A stretch of 64,000 nucleotides of DNA from Clostridiaceae bacterium (GCA_910575795.1 CAJTGE010000014.1:1-64000); one strand, 5' to 3'. Shown: positions 24,826 to 33,885, numbered from the stretch's first letter. A program made the numbers and translations. Notes: generated by a model from the letters alone, not told the origin.

Positions 24826-24887
24826 GTCTGTATGGCAGGATACGCGACCGCCCACACGGCCCGAACGGCTTCTGCCCTTCCTATTTT

Positions 24888-26117
24888 CTACCTATCCTCC
24901 CCGCCGCTGTACGCTACATCCTGCGCCACGTCAAATTCCGTCCGTTCAACATACGCCTGTTTTGTTGAAAGCAGAGCCGCCTCCTCCAGCATTCCCAGCC
25001 TGTCCATAAGCCCCTGGCACAAAGCTTCGCGCCTTGCCTCGTCAATGAACAGAGAGCCCTTTACAATCTCCCTCAATTCTTCGTCGATCCCTTTAAGCGC
25101 CGAAAAATCCAGCCAGCTAAAATCCGTTACCAGCCGGATCTGCTCGTCATGGCTGTTCTTAAATGGCTTGCAGACCGCTTTTGCCCGGGCATGTATCATC
25201 GGCAGCGGTCTGTCAAACCAGAGGGATGTACCGCTGTCATAAATCGGGGCTGCGCCGATATACTCCAGCGTATCCGCTCTGCGCACAACTCCAAAATTAT
25301 TCAGATGCCTGTCCTCGTTGACAATCAGATAATCCAAAGCCAGCATCCGGTTCACAGCGTCCTTTGCGCCCCCAATTCCCAGCCGGCTGCAGCAGTCAAG
25401 ATAATGTCGGTATACGGATACATGGTTCGGCTTTTTGGCTGTTTTCATGATATTCCATGCGGAAATCAGCTCCGTATCCGGCGTTATAAAATCCTCGCAC
25501 ACGCTGTATGGATAATCCTCCTCCAAAAGCAGGGAATAGGAAACGTGAGGGATATCCAGCCGATCCATGATCCGGCTGGCCAGCGCCTCATTATACGGCT
25601 CCTGTCGGGCAGCGCCGCTGCCGCCCTTTATCAGACACCGTTTCCCATCTATGATTTTCCACTTTTTCCTCAGCCAGCCGTCGGATGTATTGTCCGGGGA
25701 CATCAGGCTGATTTCGGCGCTGCCCGGTTCCTTGCCAAAAAGGATATTTCCCACATCCTCTGAAAACGGATTATCAAAAAAGTTGACATTTTCCCATAAA
25801 AGAGACGAACCTGCGGGGCGGATCCAATATTGGTCAGACAAACTCAGGCCCAGGCATTTCTCCAATAGAAGCTCGGGAGCAGACACTCCCAATTCTGACA
25901 AGGCCGCCCTTATCCCGGAACGGCTCGCCGGGATTGCGCGTCCCCTCCACCACTCGTTTAAACTTCCGCGGTCCATGCTCCCCTCTCTCGCCGGAACGCC
26001 CACCGGCGCATGAGCCGCCTCATAAACCGCGCCGATTGATATGATTACGCCGGAAGCGGTGTCCAGCGCCAAATCGGCTACAGGGATATTTTTGTGCATC
26101 AGGGTATATGGTTTCAT
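24888..26117 (-). CDS. Orphan HipA-like Ser/Thr kinase
   Basis: A 409-residue protein with the HipA C-terminal kinase fold. Visible motifs are RKKWKIIDGKRCLIKGGSG (Lys for ATP near residue 165), the catalytic loop LDYLIVNEDRHLNNFGVVR (Asp and Asn of the NxDRHxxN signature) and the metal-binding AAPIYDSGTSLW in place of DFD. The N-terminal 110 residues are not the usual HipA-N/Couple_hipA sequence. There is no HipB-like or Xre gene beside it. It may be a stand-alone kinase that phosphorylates a translation factor or tRNA synthetase, as in HipA toxins, or a domesticated relative of CtkA. AAAAGAGATA is before the ATG. Confidence 0.8.
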   Translation of the reverse strand: MKPYTLMHKNIPVADLALDTASGVIISIGAVYEAAHAPVGVPAREGSMDRGSLNEWWRGRAIPASRSGIRAALSELGVSAPELLLEKCLGLSLSDQYWIRPAGSSLLWENVNFFDNPFSEDVGNILFGKEPGSAEISLMSPDNTSDGWLRKKWKIIDGKRCLIKGGSGAARQEPYNEALASRIMDRLDIPHVSYSLLLEEDYPYSVCEDFITPDTELISAWNIMKTAKKPNHVSVYRHYLDCCSRLGIGGAKDAVNRMLALDYLIVNEDRHLNNFGVVRRADTLEYIGAAPIYDSGTSLWFDRPLPMIHARAKAVCKPFKNSHDEQIRLVTDFSWLDFSALKGIDEELREIVKGSLFIDEARREALCQGLMDRLGMLEEAALLSTKQAYVERTEFDVAQDVAYSGGEDR

Positions 26118-26365
26118 TATCTCTTTTATTCCCTCGCTTCCTTGCTGCTTACAGTGCTTTGTTTTAAATCATATTAGTTAAAGACTATAATGAATTTCCA
26201 CCTGTGCGGTTGCAATCCAATAACTTGGCTGCATGCCATTTATGGCAATGCAGGCAAGACATTGGATTAGCAACCCGCTCCCAAATGAGCAAAACGCGGA
26301 TGCGCAAGCAGCGGCATCCCACATAATCCGGCATATGGGTCTGTGCCCTGTGCTCCGGCTTCTGC

Positions 26366-26794
26366 TTAAACCGCCTTCTCCGGTTCAAGCTCGGAAGTGC
26401 AGTTCGGGCATCTTGTCGCATCGATTGCTATCTCACTTTTACAGAACGGACACTTCCTGACGGCGGCTGCGGTTTCTTCCTCCTTTTTTTTGGTAAGCTT
26501 ATCGCCCATGCCATTTACTGCTTTCATAATCATAAATACGATAAACGCCATAATGAGAAAGTTTACCACCGCGGTAATGAATTTCCCATAATTCAGCGTT
26601 ACCTCGCCGAGCAGGTTCACCTGCAGCCGATCAAAATTCATACCGCCAAATAATCCAAGCAGCGGATTGATGATGTCTTCCACCAGGGAAGTGACAATAC
26701 TCGTGAAAGCGCCGCCTATGATAATGCCGACTGCCATGTCCATGACGTTGCCGCGCGCGATAAACGTCTTAAACTCATCCATAAATTTCCTCAT
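26366..26794 (-). CDS. mscL: Large-conductance mechanosensitive channel with C-terminal zinc ribbon
   Basis: A 142-residue MscL. The N-terminal FMDEFKTFIARGNVMDMAVGI covers the amphipathic helix and the glycine-rich pore start, followed by TM1, a periplasm-side loop (NPLLGLFGGMNFDRLQV) and TM2 (FLIMAFIVFMIMKAVNG). The tail adds a zinc ribbon, CPFCKSEIAIDATRCPNC, in place of the plain helical bundle, a form common in clostridia. It releases solutes on hypo-osmotic shock. GGAGGG stands 8 bases before ATG 26794; the TTG two codons earlier was not used. The 248 bp between it and the HipA-like gene shows nothing coding. Confidence 0.95.
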   Translation of the reverse strand: MRKFMDEFKTFIARGNVMDMAVGIIIGGAFTSIVTSLVEDIINPLLGLFGGMNFDRLQVNLLGEVTLNYGKFITAVVNFLIMAFIVFMIMKAVNGMGDKLTKKKEEETAAAVRKCPFCKSEIAIDATRCPNCTSELEPEKAV

Positions 26795-26909
26795 CTGCAA
26801 ATCCCTCCTAAATTTAAATATCCTGGTAAGTATACCATATTCTTTTTTAGAATAGCAACACTATTGCAAATTTTCGCGCGTATACGGTAACAAGGGCGGC
26901 CCTTAAAAC

Positions 26910-26980
26910 TTAGAAACTGTCTGGAAATAACTTGTGAATAGTAAGGAGCTGTACAGAAATAACTCTTGCACAGCTCCTAA
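26910..26980. repeat. MITE-B relic
   Basis: CTTAGAAACTGTCTGGAAAT, then AACTTGTGAATAG and AGGAGCTGTACAGAAATAAC: two end-like pieces of the element at 33662-33823. It closes with a GAGCTGT/ACAGCTC hairpin. Confidence 0.5.
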
Positions 26981-27040
26981 CTGATCGAATACATTTTAAC
27001 TCCTAAACCCGGCTCCAAATCAATACCGCAAAATCCGTGA

Positions 27041-28234
27041 TCACATATTCTCATCCAGCGCCGGAACCTCTTCCCCGAGCTGTTCCTTCCCCAGCTCGTT
27101 GATCCTCGTATTTCCGGCCTCCCCGTACTGATATAACTGGTCGAAAAACTCGATAGCCGCCCGGATCTTCGTCCGGAGCAGGTATCCGCCGGCCTGGGTG
27201 GCCCTGGCGATCGCGTCCACCGACACGCCGGGGCTCCAGTCATAGGCGCGGCCATGGAACTCCTGCACCCTTGCTAAAACCTGCCGGATCTCATCGTTCG
27301 TGAGCGGATTGAGCTGCGGCGCTTTCAGAAGCATGTTCAGCACGCTCCTGGCCGGCTCCTGCTCCTCCGGGTAGACGGCGGCCAGGTTTTCAAATTCATG
27401 CTTGCTCTCAATCACATCCTCAGCATACGACGAACTCAGGGCAAACATGGTAAACACTGACTCCAGGCTGCGGTCCGGAAGCAGGAATTTCGCCATATTC
27501 CGGTATGCATTCAGGCGCGCCTTTTTCCCCAGACGCCCCATCAGCTCCGCCTCATCTATCAGAATCACCCATCCGTTATACCCAAGCCCGGCAAACAGAT
27601 GGCTCATAAAGGCGAAATAGTCGGCGCAGTGCTTTGTCTTGCTGAACGTTGTGTTAAATTTCACGGTCTGGCTGAAAATCCGTTTATAAATCTGCTTTAG
27701 CGGCGCATTGGCGATAAAATCCCCCTCCAGATCCGCCTGAAGGAGAAATTTTTCCTCCTGATCCTCGGTGCTCATATACGCCTTTAACAGATAATAGAGC
27801 TTATCCGTCGTCAGCTCCTTTGCCGCGTACGGAAGCATCTCGCCGGCCAGGGGGCTGTTCGGCGTCAGCTTCTCCAGAACCTGGATAAAGCCCGGCTGCC
27901 GCCGCATAGGGAGGTAGGTGTTGTTCATCATCTTCTGGTAGAGCAGATACAGCTTGTCCATGGGCGTTTCCTTGCCAAGGGAGAGGTAGGAAACCACCAT
28001 ATTCCCGGAATGGGCGAGATGAAAGACCGTGTTCAGCAGATGCGTCTTTCCCTCCCCATATTTTCCGGAAATAACCATGCCGTCCGGGCGGCCGCTCTCC
28101 GAAACCCTGTCCAGGCGGCCGGAGATTTCCTTCATGAGCTGCGGCCGGGCTTCCGAAAAATACTGGCCGACGGCCCGGGAGGGGATCCCGGAACGCAGCG
28201 CCTCGATCACGCGCCTCGCTTCCATATCAAACAT
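27041..28234 (-). CDS. P-loop ATPase, BrxD/DUF2791-like (ATPase 2 of module)
   Basis: A 397-residue ATPase with Walker A VISGKYGEGKTHLLNTVFHL (about residue 55) and Walker B WVILIDEAELMGRLG (about 215). The order of segments (DMEARRVIEALRSGIPSRAV start, GEGKTHLLN, SLGKETPMDKLY) matches the BREX ATP-binding protein BrxD/DUF2791 pattern. Start 28234 overlaps the stop of the preceding ATPase by 8 bp, with GGAGGTGAGGCGT before the ATG. It is the last gene of the module that begins at 32911. No PglX, PglZ or BrxC is in the window, so this is not a BREX locus as seen here. Confidence 0.75.
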   Translation of the reverse strand: MFDMEARRVIEALRSGIPSRAVGQYFSEARPQLMKEISGRLDRVSESGRPDGMVISGKYGEGKTHLLNTVFHLAHSGNMVVSYLSLGKETPMDKLYLLYQKMMNNTYLPMRRQPGFIQVLEKLTPNSPLAGEMLPYAAKELTTDKLYYLLKAYMSTEDQEEKFLLQADLEGDFIANAPLKQIYKRIFSQTVKFNTTFSKTKHCADYFAFMSHLFAGLGYNGWVILIDEAELMGRLGKKARLNAYRNMAKFLLPDRSLESVFTMFALSSSYAEDVIESKHEFENLAAVYPEEQEPARSVLNMLLKAPQLNPLTNDEIRQVLARVQEFHGRAYDWSPGVSVDAIARATQAGGYLLRTKIRAAIEFFDQLYQYGEAGNTRINELGKEQLGEEVPALDENM

Positions 28235-29486
28235 ACGCCTCACCTCCAAGGGTTCTTTCGTTTACCATCCTGGGAATGCCCACTCCGCCGAGGCCCGCGC
28301 CCTCTAAAATCTCCTGCGCCTCCTGCCTGGAAATCACCCGCGCGTTCGCGCCGCCCTCCTGTGCATGAACCGCGGCCGCCAGGCGTCCCGACATATCTGT
28401 CAGAACCTCCGGCGTATACGCCTGGGCCGCCAGCCTGTCTAAATCGGCAATATCCGCAAAGCGGTTAAAGTGCTCTCCCACGATCTCGTTCTGGAGCCGC
28501 ATCCACAGCGCCTGGTACGATTTAACGCCTGTATTCTCATTGTCAAACAGCTCCCGGTCCGCGGCAAACAGAAACATGATGTTTCTCAGGCTGTCTATCT
28601 CGTCGATCAACTGGCGTATGCTTTCATATGTATCCTCGCGCCGCAGCTTTGTATAATGAAGCGGGGCCAGGCTGGATCGGCTCAGCAGGATATCCACGTC
28701 ATCCACGCAGACAAGCAGCCCGGCACGCCCGCTGATGCGGACCGCCTCCGCGAGGGAGCGCAGCATATGGCGCGCATTGTAGCGCGTGATCCGGCTGGGC
28801 GACAGTCCCAGGGCGCGAAGCAGCGCCAGCTTCACCGTCTTGTCGCCCCGCAGCCAGCCGAGAAGGAGCTCCTGGTTCTGCCGCTCCAGCACCGGATGGC
28901 CCAGTATCCCGCCGGTCAGCAGGCTGCACGCCAGGGCGAAATTATTGTCCATCAGAGGATTTTCCAGAAAAAGCTCTTTAAGCTGCAGGCGTATCTCGCG
29001 CCTCGTCAGCGCATCTCCCATGTCCCGGGACGACAGGTAATCCATAAACGTCATGCCATCCGGAATCTCATCCGCCCCGTAGCCCATCCGCGCGATGACC
29101 TGCCTGGCACAGCCATACAGGCACTCCATTAAATCGCACTGGCGCAGAATTTCCACATAAATATCCTTAAAATCATGGAGCCAGATATCCTCTGCCGAAA
29201 AATCGGCCGTCTTATAATCCAATTCCTCTGCCATAACAGAAAAAAGCTGCAGGAAATGGCTTTTCCCGCTGCCTGTCTTTCCGGTTATGAACTTTATCTT
29301 GCTGCCGCCTGAGGCGATATACTCCTTTAAATACCGATCCGCCCAGAAATCGGCCAAGAAACCGATCCCGGCCGACAGCTCCCTGACAAGGGATCCCCTG
29401 CCCGGCGCTTTTCCCTCCAAAAGGAGCTCCTTCGCCGACGGCGTATAGAGTAAAACGTCCGCCCCGGACGCCGTCTCCAATGCCAT
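28227..29486 (-). CDS. P-loop ATPase of the helicase/macro module (ATPase 1)
   Basis: A 419-residue AAA-like ATPase with Walker A KFITGKTGSGKSHFLQLFSV (about residue 75) and Walker B GLLVCVDDVDILLSRSSL (about 270), followed by LFAADRELFD as sensor region. Family unknown to me. The correct start is ATG 29486, preceded by GGAGGAAAAT. The frame extends further to 29591, but those codons come from the MITE at 29508-29669, which ends 22 bp from the ATG and probably separates the gene from its former upstream region. It overlaps the BrxD-like gene, so the two ATPases are likely partners or form a mixed complex. Confidence 0.75.
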   Translation of the reverse strand: MALETASGADVLLYTPSAKELLLEGKAPGRGSLVRELSAGIGFLADFWADRYLKEYIASGGSKIKFITGKTGSGKSHFLQLFSVMAEELDYKTADFSAEDIWLHDFKDIYVEILRQCDLMECLYGCARQVIARMGYGADEIPDGMTFMDYLSSRDMGDALTRREIRLQLKELFLENPLMDNNFALACSLLTGGILGHPVLERQNQELLLGWLRGDKTVKLALLRALGLSPSRITRYNARHMLRSLAEAVRISGRAGLLVCVDDVDILLSRSSLAPLHYTKLRREDTYESIRQLIDEIDSLRNIMFLFAADRELFDNENTGVKSYQALWMRLQNEIVGEHFNRFADIADLDRLAAQAYTPEVLTDMSGRLAAAVHAQEGGANARVISRQEAQEILEGAGLGGVGIPRMVNERTLGGEAYV

Positions 29487-29507
29487 ATTTTCCTCCATTC
29501 CAACAGG

Positions 29508-29669
29508 ATGTACTCTCGGAATCTCTCTGCACCTGCTTTTGCGGCTGATTTTCCGCCAGATGCACCCAAATTTAATCAACGTACGCTCCACGTACGCCTC
29601 ATAAATTTGTGCACATCTGACAAAAAATCATCTCACAAAATCAGGCACAGCGAGATTCCGAGAGTACAT
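29508..29669. mobile_element. MITE-A copy 2 (162 bp)
   Basis: Same length and ends as copy 1 at 706-867, with one visible difference. It is inserted just ahead of the ribosome binding site of ATPase 1, inside an operon. Confidence 0.85.
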
Positions 29670-29674
29670 CAGGC

Positions 29675-29767
29675 ATGTACCCCGGAAGTCTCTCCGCGCC
29701 GTAACAGTCAGACAACCTGAACTATTACTCCGCGCCTGCCCTGGCGGCCGATTTTCCGGGAGTACAT
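29675..29767. repeat. MITE-A-like degenerate copy adjoining copy 2
   Basis: It begins ATGTACCCCGGAAGTCTCTC and ends GATTTTCCGGGAGTACAT. The inside is shorter and diverged. With copy 2 it fills most of the gap between ATPase 1 and the upstream gene. Confidence 0.55.
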
Positions 29768-29864
29768 CCGGCGCTTTCCCGCGCGCGCCTGTTTCACCAA
29801 ATGAGTTTATAAAGAACTGCCGCCGGACAACCCGCGGGCTATATGCGGGTTATTCAGTGACATC

Positions 29865-30638
29865 CTAACCCTCATAGAAACGGATGGTCGCCAGAAAATG
29901 CTCGTTCCCGCCCGAATCCAGGATCCGGATCGCCTTGCTGTTCTCACGGTTGGGCCCGAACTGAATCTTCCGCCCGTTCTTTGTCGTAATCTCATCCACA
30001 CAGGCATACAGGCGCGCCAGATCAAACGCAAAGCTCTGCTGATCGTAATCCCTGCGGAACCTCCCCATGGGAACCAGGTATTTATAAAGACTTGAAAGGT
30101 AGAGATCCGCCTCCGGCTGCTTCCTCATCTTAAGGAGCGCCAGATCATAGGCGTCCGCCAGTTCATTCGCAAACGCCTGCGCGTTGAACCCTGCCTTCAT
30201 CAGGCGATCCTGCCCGGCCTTCACGGCCTGCACAAAGCTCTGCGGACGGACACAGGAAAAACGCTTCCGGTCCAGATACACATCCTGATTCTCCGCGTCC
30301 AGCCGCACCTTATATGGAAACATCGCAAATACCGGATATTCCCCCGTCACGTCGATCCCCTTCTCCCGGCACAATTCCAGCATCTGGGCGGTAAAATCAC
30401 CGCTTTCATAGTATTCCTTTCCGTCAAAGGCCCTTACCGCCTCTGAAAGCCGGGACGCAGCAGCCGCCTGTTCCTGCAAAAGATCCGAAAAACCGGCCAG
30501 ATTCCTGGAAAGGCTCCTGATATCGCCCGATTCCGTATCCCTGGCGACTGCCTTGTAAAGCTTCTGGAGGGAGGCAAGCGCGTCCTTCATCCGCTTCTCC
30601 AGCGGCACAAGCTCCTCGTATAAATCTTCGTAGTTCAT
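29865..30638 (-). CDS. Hypothetical coiled protein of the helicase/macro module
   Basis: A 257-residue soluble protein. Residues 1-70 are helical and charged with a coiled-coil look (LVPLEKRMKDALASLQKLY). The rest contains YPVFAMFPYKVRLDAENQDV and a C-terminal block QFGPNRENSKAIRILDSGGN that may be a small beta domain. No catalytic motif is recognised. GGAACGGAGAAATTC lies before ATG 30638; the longer frame to 30716 has a hydrophobic lead without a ribosome binding site. It sits between the helicase and the ATPases on the same strand and may be a DNA-binding or adaptor subunit. Confidence 0.7.
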   Translation of the reverse strand: MNYEDLYEELVPLEKRMKDALASLQKLYKAVARDTESGDIRSLSRNLAGFSDLLQEQAAAASRLSEAVRAFDGKEYYESGDFTAQMLELCREKGIDVTGEYPVFAMFPYKVRLDAENQDVYLDRKRFSCVRPQSFVQAVKAGQDRLMKAGFNAQAFANELADAYDLALLKMRKQPEADLYLSSLYKYLVPMGRFRRDYDQQSFAFDLARLYACVDEITTKNGRKIQFGPNRENSKAIRILDSGGNEHFLATIRFYEG

Positions 30639-30803
30639 GAATTTCTCCGTTCCTTCATATTTATCATACATACATAATTTCTGGATCAGTATACTAAAGA
30701 TAAGGGGGTAAAGCAACCTTTTTTGACATAATTTTACAAATTTCTCTTATTGTTGCTGTTCAGGCGCAATGTTATGGGCTCTGGCGGCCCTCTCACAAAG
30801 AAC

Positions 30804-32399
30804 TCACCGCCCCTTCGCCATCTTCCGCATACAAATCCAGTAATTCTTCTCCCCCTGATCCTCAGCCCTGCGTATCCTCTCCTCACACGCCGCCTCGCTC
30901 ATCAGCCAGTCCGATCGCGCAAGGCCCAGGGACAGGCAGCGGCGCGCCTCCCGGATCAGCCGTTCATCCGTATACGTTTTGCACACCTCGCTCAGCACAG
31001 CCTTTGCCGCCTTCTCATACGCGGGATGGACAAACGCGTCCTCCTGCGCCAGATACGACAGATCGCAGAGTGTAAAACGCTCCGCCTGATCCGGAAGAAA
31101 TGCGCTGTTATCAGTTGATTCAGGGATATAAAAATAATACAGGCTGGCAAAATCCTTTCCCTCCCGGCAGCGGAGAATGCGGCCCAGGCGCTGGATTCTC
31201 TGGCGGTTTACCGACGTACACGACAAAACAATCCCGACCCCGGCCCCCGGCGCGTCAATCCCCTCGTCAAGGGCGCGGCAGCACACGAGGATGCGCAGCT
31301 CCCCGTCGCGGAAACGGCCAAGGATATTTTTCCTGGCCTGCGCCGTCATACCGGAATGGTAGCAGCCGACACGGTTCGGGTATTTCATCAGCAGCGCGCG
31401 GTATACTGCTTCCGCCTGCTGGATCCGCTCTCCGAAAACCAGGATCTGCTCCCGGGGATCCAGCCGGTCCGCCAGGCTGAGCGCGCACGAAATCCGGGAC
31501 GACGCCATATGGGTGACCGCCTGTCTTCTGTAAGAGAGATTCAGGAATACATTAGCATAGGAAGAAAGCCGGTTCTTATCTTCCCCTGCAATCCGGCGGA
31601 CGGCGGCGAAAAATGCCTGCCGATCCAGCGTTTTTAAGTACGGAAAGCTTTGCAAAAGCCGCCTGCGGGAGAGAGACAGCTTCTCGCTGATCTCCTTATA
31701 TTCCTCCATTTCCTCACAGGAAAAGGACATTGCAATCTGAAAAATGGAAAAATCACAGATATGTTTCTCCCTGGCTGCCCGGGAAAAGCCGTATTGATAG
31801 ATTTCCCTGCCCAGGGCAGATGTAAGGACAGCGCTCCCGCCGCCCGTCAGAGGAGTGGCGGAAAGGCCAAGACTATGATAGCGGCCTTCAAGATCCGCGC
31901 CCGCGCGCAGAAAATCAAATATCTTCTGGTTCTCAGGGCTGGCATAATGGTGGCATTCATCGGCGATCAGCAGGACATGAAAGCCGGCGCGGATGTCGGC
32001 CAGAATATGGCGGGCCAGCGCGTAACGGGCCGAATTGATCACATAGATCATGTGGCGCCGGCCCGGATCATCCCTGCGTTCACTGTGGTGAAAACCGGGC
32101 CGCTGATGGAACGCGCCGCAGCCCGGAAGATACGTCCTCATGGCGGCCTCCCACTGGGCGGCCAGCGCAGATGTGGGGACAACGACCTTTACGCGCAGGG
32201 AAGCGGCCGGAGAAACACTCTGCAGATGCTTTTCCAGCAGCCTGGCGCCATACAGCGCCATAATCGTCTTCCCCGCCCCGGTCACAACATTCACAATCCC
32301 GTGAAAATCGTTGTCCCTCCAGGCGCGTATACATTCCTTCTGCCACGCATATAAACGCACGTTTATCCTCTCCCGTATGCGGCGGCACCCTGCCGTCAT
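30804..32399 (-). CDS. SF2 DEAD/DEAH helicase (XPB-like)
   Basis: A 531-residue superfamily 2 helicase. Motif I is IVNVVTGAGKTIMALYGARL, motif Ia VVVPTSALAAQWEAAM, motif II LLIADECHHYASPENQ, motif III LSATPLTG, motif V RALDEGIDAPGAGVGIVL and motif VI RQRIQRLGRILRCREG. This is an XPB/ERCC3-like set as found in stand-alone and defence-linked helicases. The ATG overlaps the macro gene's stop by one base (TGATG), so the two are translationally coupled. Confidence 0.9.
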   Translation of the reverse strand: MTAGCRRIRERINVRLYAWQKECIRAWRDNDFHGIVNVVTGAGKTIMALYGARLLEKHLQSVSPAASLRVKVVVPTSALAAQWEAAMRTYLPGCGAFHQRPGFHHSERRDDPGRRHMIYVINSARYALARHILADIRAGFHVLLIADECHHYASPENQKIFDFLRAGADLEGRYHSLGLSATPLTGGGSAVLTSALGREIYQYGFSRAAREKHICDFSIFQIAMSFSCEEMEEYKEISEKLSLSRRRLLQSFPYLKTLDRQAFFAAVRRIAGEDKNRLSSYANVFLNLSYRRQAVTHMASSRISCALSLADRLDPREQILVFGERIQQAEAVYRALLMKYPNRVGCYHSGMTAQARKNILGRFRDGELRILVCCRALDEGIDAPGAGVGIVLSCTSVNRQRIQRLGRILRCREGKDFASLYYFYIPESTDNSAFLPDQAERFTLCDLSYLAQEDAFVHPAYEKAAKAVLSEVCKTYTDERLIREARRCLSLGLARSDWLMSEAACEERIRRAEDQGEKNYWICMRKMAKGR

Positions 32400-32911
32400 C
32401 AGGACGGCTGCGCCAGGCTCTCAAGCGCCTCCTCATAGAAGCGTTTCGTCTCCCGGTCAAAGCAGACCATCTCGATCTCCATCTCCTCATGCCCCTTTAA
32501 AAACTCCAGAATCGTCTCCACCGCGATCCGGGACGCCTTTTCAAGGGGAAAATGATAGATCCCGGTGCTGATAGAGGGGAAAGCGACCGTCCGGCACTGA
32601 TATTCGGCAGCCAGGGCCAGGCAGCTCTCATAGCAGCTCTTTAAAAGCGCCTCTTCGCCGTTTCTCCCCCCGTTCCAGACCGGCCCGGGCGTATGGATCA
32701 CATACCTCGCGAGCAGGCGGTAGCCCTTTGTCAGCTTCGCCTGCCCCGTTTTACAGCCGTGAAGCAGCCTGCATTCCGCAAGAAGCTCCGGCCCCGCCGC
32801 GCGGTGGATCGCCCCGTCCACGCCGCCTCCGCCCAGAAGGCTTGTATTGGCCGCATTCACGATCGCGTCCGCATGGCTTTTCGTAATATCTCCCAGCGTA
32901 ATCCTCAGCAT
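32399..32911 (-). CDS. Macro-domain ADP-ribose hydrolase (YmdB-like)
   Basis: A 170-residue single macro domain. ADITKSHADAIVNAANTSLL is represented by GDITKSHADAIVNAANTSLL at residues 7-26, GGGGVDGAIHRAAG follows at 27-40, and the phosphate loop is AFPSISTGIYHFPLEKAS. It is expected to bind or hydrolyse ADP-ribose derivatives such as O-acetyl-ADP-ribose or ADP-ribosyl adducts. It is coupled to a helicase in this locus rather than to a sirtuin, which suggests reversal or sensing of ADP-ribosylation. AGAGGGAG precedes the ATG. Confidence 0.9.
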   Translation of the reverse strand: MLRITLGDITKSHADAIVNAANTSLLGGGGVDGAIHRAAGPELLAECRLLHGCKTGQAKLTKGYRLLARYVIHTPGPVWNGGRNGEEALLKSCYESCLALAAEYQCRTVAFPSISTGIYHFPLEKASRIAVETILEFLKGHEEMEIEMVCFDRETKRFYEEALESLAQPS

Positions 32912-32933
32912 AGTTCTCCCTCTCTCCGCTTAC

Positions 32934-32986
32934 ATGTGCTCCCCGAAGCCCTGCAGAATCAGGCGCGGCGAGACTGCGGCATCATA
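32934..32986. repeat. Probable MITE-A short relic
   Basis: ATGTGCTCCCCGAAGCCCTG, then CAGAATCAGGCGCGGCGAGA and CATCAT keep the order of the MITE-A ends with many changes. Confidence 0.35.
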
Positions 32987-32987
32987 A

Positions 32988-33494
32988 TTACTTCCGGCCG
33001 CAGCACTTTTTATACTTCTTGCCGCTGCCGCAGGGACACGGATCGTTGGGATAAATCTTCTGCTCATTGCGCACCGTGCCGGACGCCTTCTGCTCCCTGA
33101 ACAGCTCCTTCCTTCTCTCCGCGTCCAGGATCGAATCCCACTGGGGAAGCCCATAGAGCCAGTCCGCCTTGGCCTCGACCATGTTATAGTAGAGCTTTTC
33201 CGGATCGATCTCGATTTTAACAGGCGTGTCCTCCTCCATAGTCTCAATCGGGTTCTCATACCCCTTTAAGCTCTCGTTAATCCCGTCCAGGAACCCGGTC
33301 ATGATAAAGACCTCTGTCCCGTACCGCTCCGCCAGCTCCTTCACAGTACCTTCCACTACCTGGGCCGGGTCAGACAGCAGCTTTTCGTAGATTCCCTTCT
33401 CAATCTTAAAATAGCGTTCCCAGAGCTCGTTCTTTTTCTTATCGTCCAGCCCGTCCCCATACGCCTGATTGCGCCAGTTTTCTAATAATGCCAT
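32988..33494 (-). CDS. SEC-C motif protein
   Basis: A 168-residue cytoplasmic protein ending in a SecA-type C-terminal zinc motif ([20 protein letters not shown]), with Cys-x-Cys and Cys-Cys/His ligands. The first 135 residues are acidic and helical, without a recognised enzyme motif. Such stand-alone SEC-C proteins are widespread and mostly unstudied; the motif can mediate zinc-dependent contact with SecB-like or ribosomal partners. GGAAGGATATAACCT precedes the start. Confidence 0.85.
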   Translation of the reverse strand: MALLENWRNQAYGDGLDDKKKNELWERYFKIEKGIYEKLLSDPAQVVEGTVKELAERYGTEVFIMTGFLDGINESLKGYENPIETMEEDTPVKIEIDPEKLYYNMVEAKADWLYGLPQWDSILDAERRKELFREQKASGTVRNEQKIYPNDPCPCGSGKKYKKCCGRK

Positions 33495-33661
33495 AGGTTA
33501 TATCCTTCCTTTTTCCATAAAATATTTTTGCTGCCGCGGCAGCCCGTCTTTAGTATATAACAAGACGGGGATTTTTGCAAAATATTTTTGGCAGGCTCCT
33601 CGCGATTACCAATCTCATGTATGTAACGGTTCAGATAACCTCTGAACCAATGGTAATTAGA

Positions 33662-33823
33662 TAAGGAACTGTCAAGAAATAACTTTTCATATTGCTTGTC
33701 TTTTTCTCCGATAGTACCACTCAAAAATCAGTTACATAGCCTACTATGCGCCTGATTTTTGAGTGGCACTCTCGAAGAAAAATCCTGCGCACTATTGAAA
33801 AGTTATTTCTTAACAGTTCCTAA
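33662..33823. mobile_element. MITE-B (about 162 bp, near-complete palindrome)
   Basis: The ends TAAGGAACTGTCAAGAAATA and TATTTCTTAACAGTTCCTAA are inverted with two mismatches over 28 bp. The centre is also inverted (CACTCAAAAATCAG and CTGATTTTTGAGTG). Relatives at 26910-26980 and 46747-46858 show it is an interspersed family. It encodes nothing. Confidence 0.7.
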
Positions 33824-33885
33824 GCGAAGTGAAAGATTGCGGGGCGTTATTTGTCGTGAGAGGGCCGCCAGAGTCCGATTCCAAA

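Noticed and set aside
26185-26421. 78-codon minus-strand frame with two CxxC-like pairs
   Set aside because: It overlaps the zinc-ribbon end of mscL in another frame and lacks a ribosome binding site.
27041-32911. BREX locus
   Set aside because: Only a BrxD-like ATPase and a helicase are present; methyltransferase PglX, phosphatase PglZ and BrxC/PglY are missing in the window.
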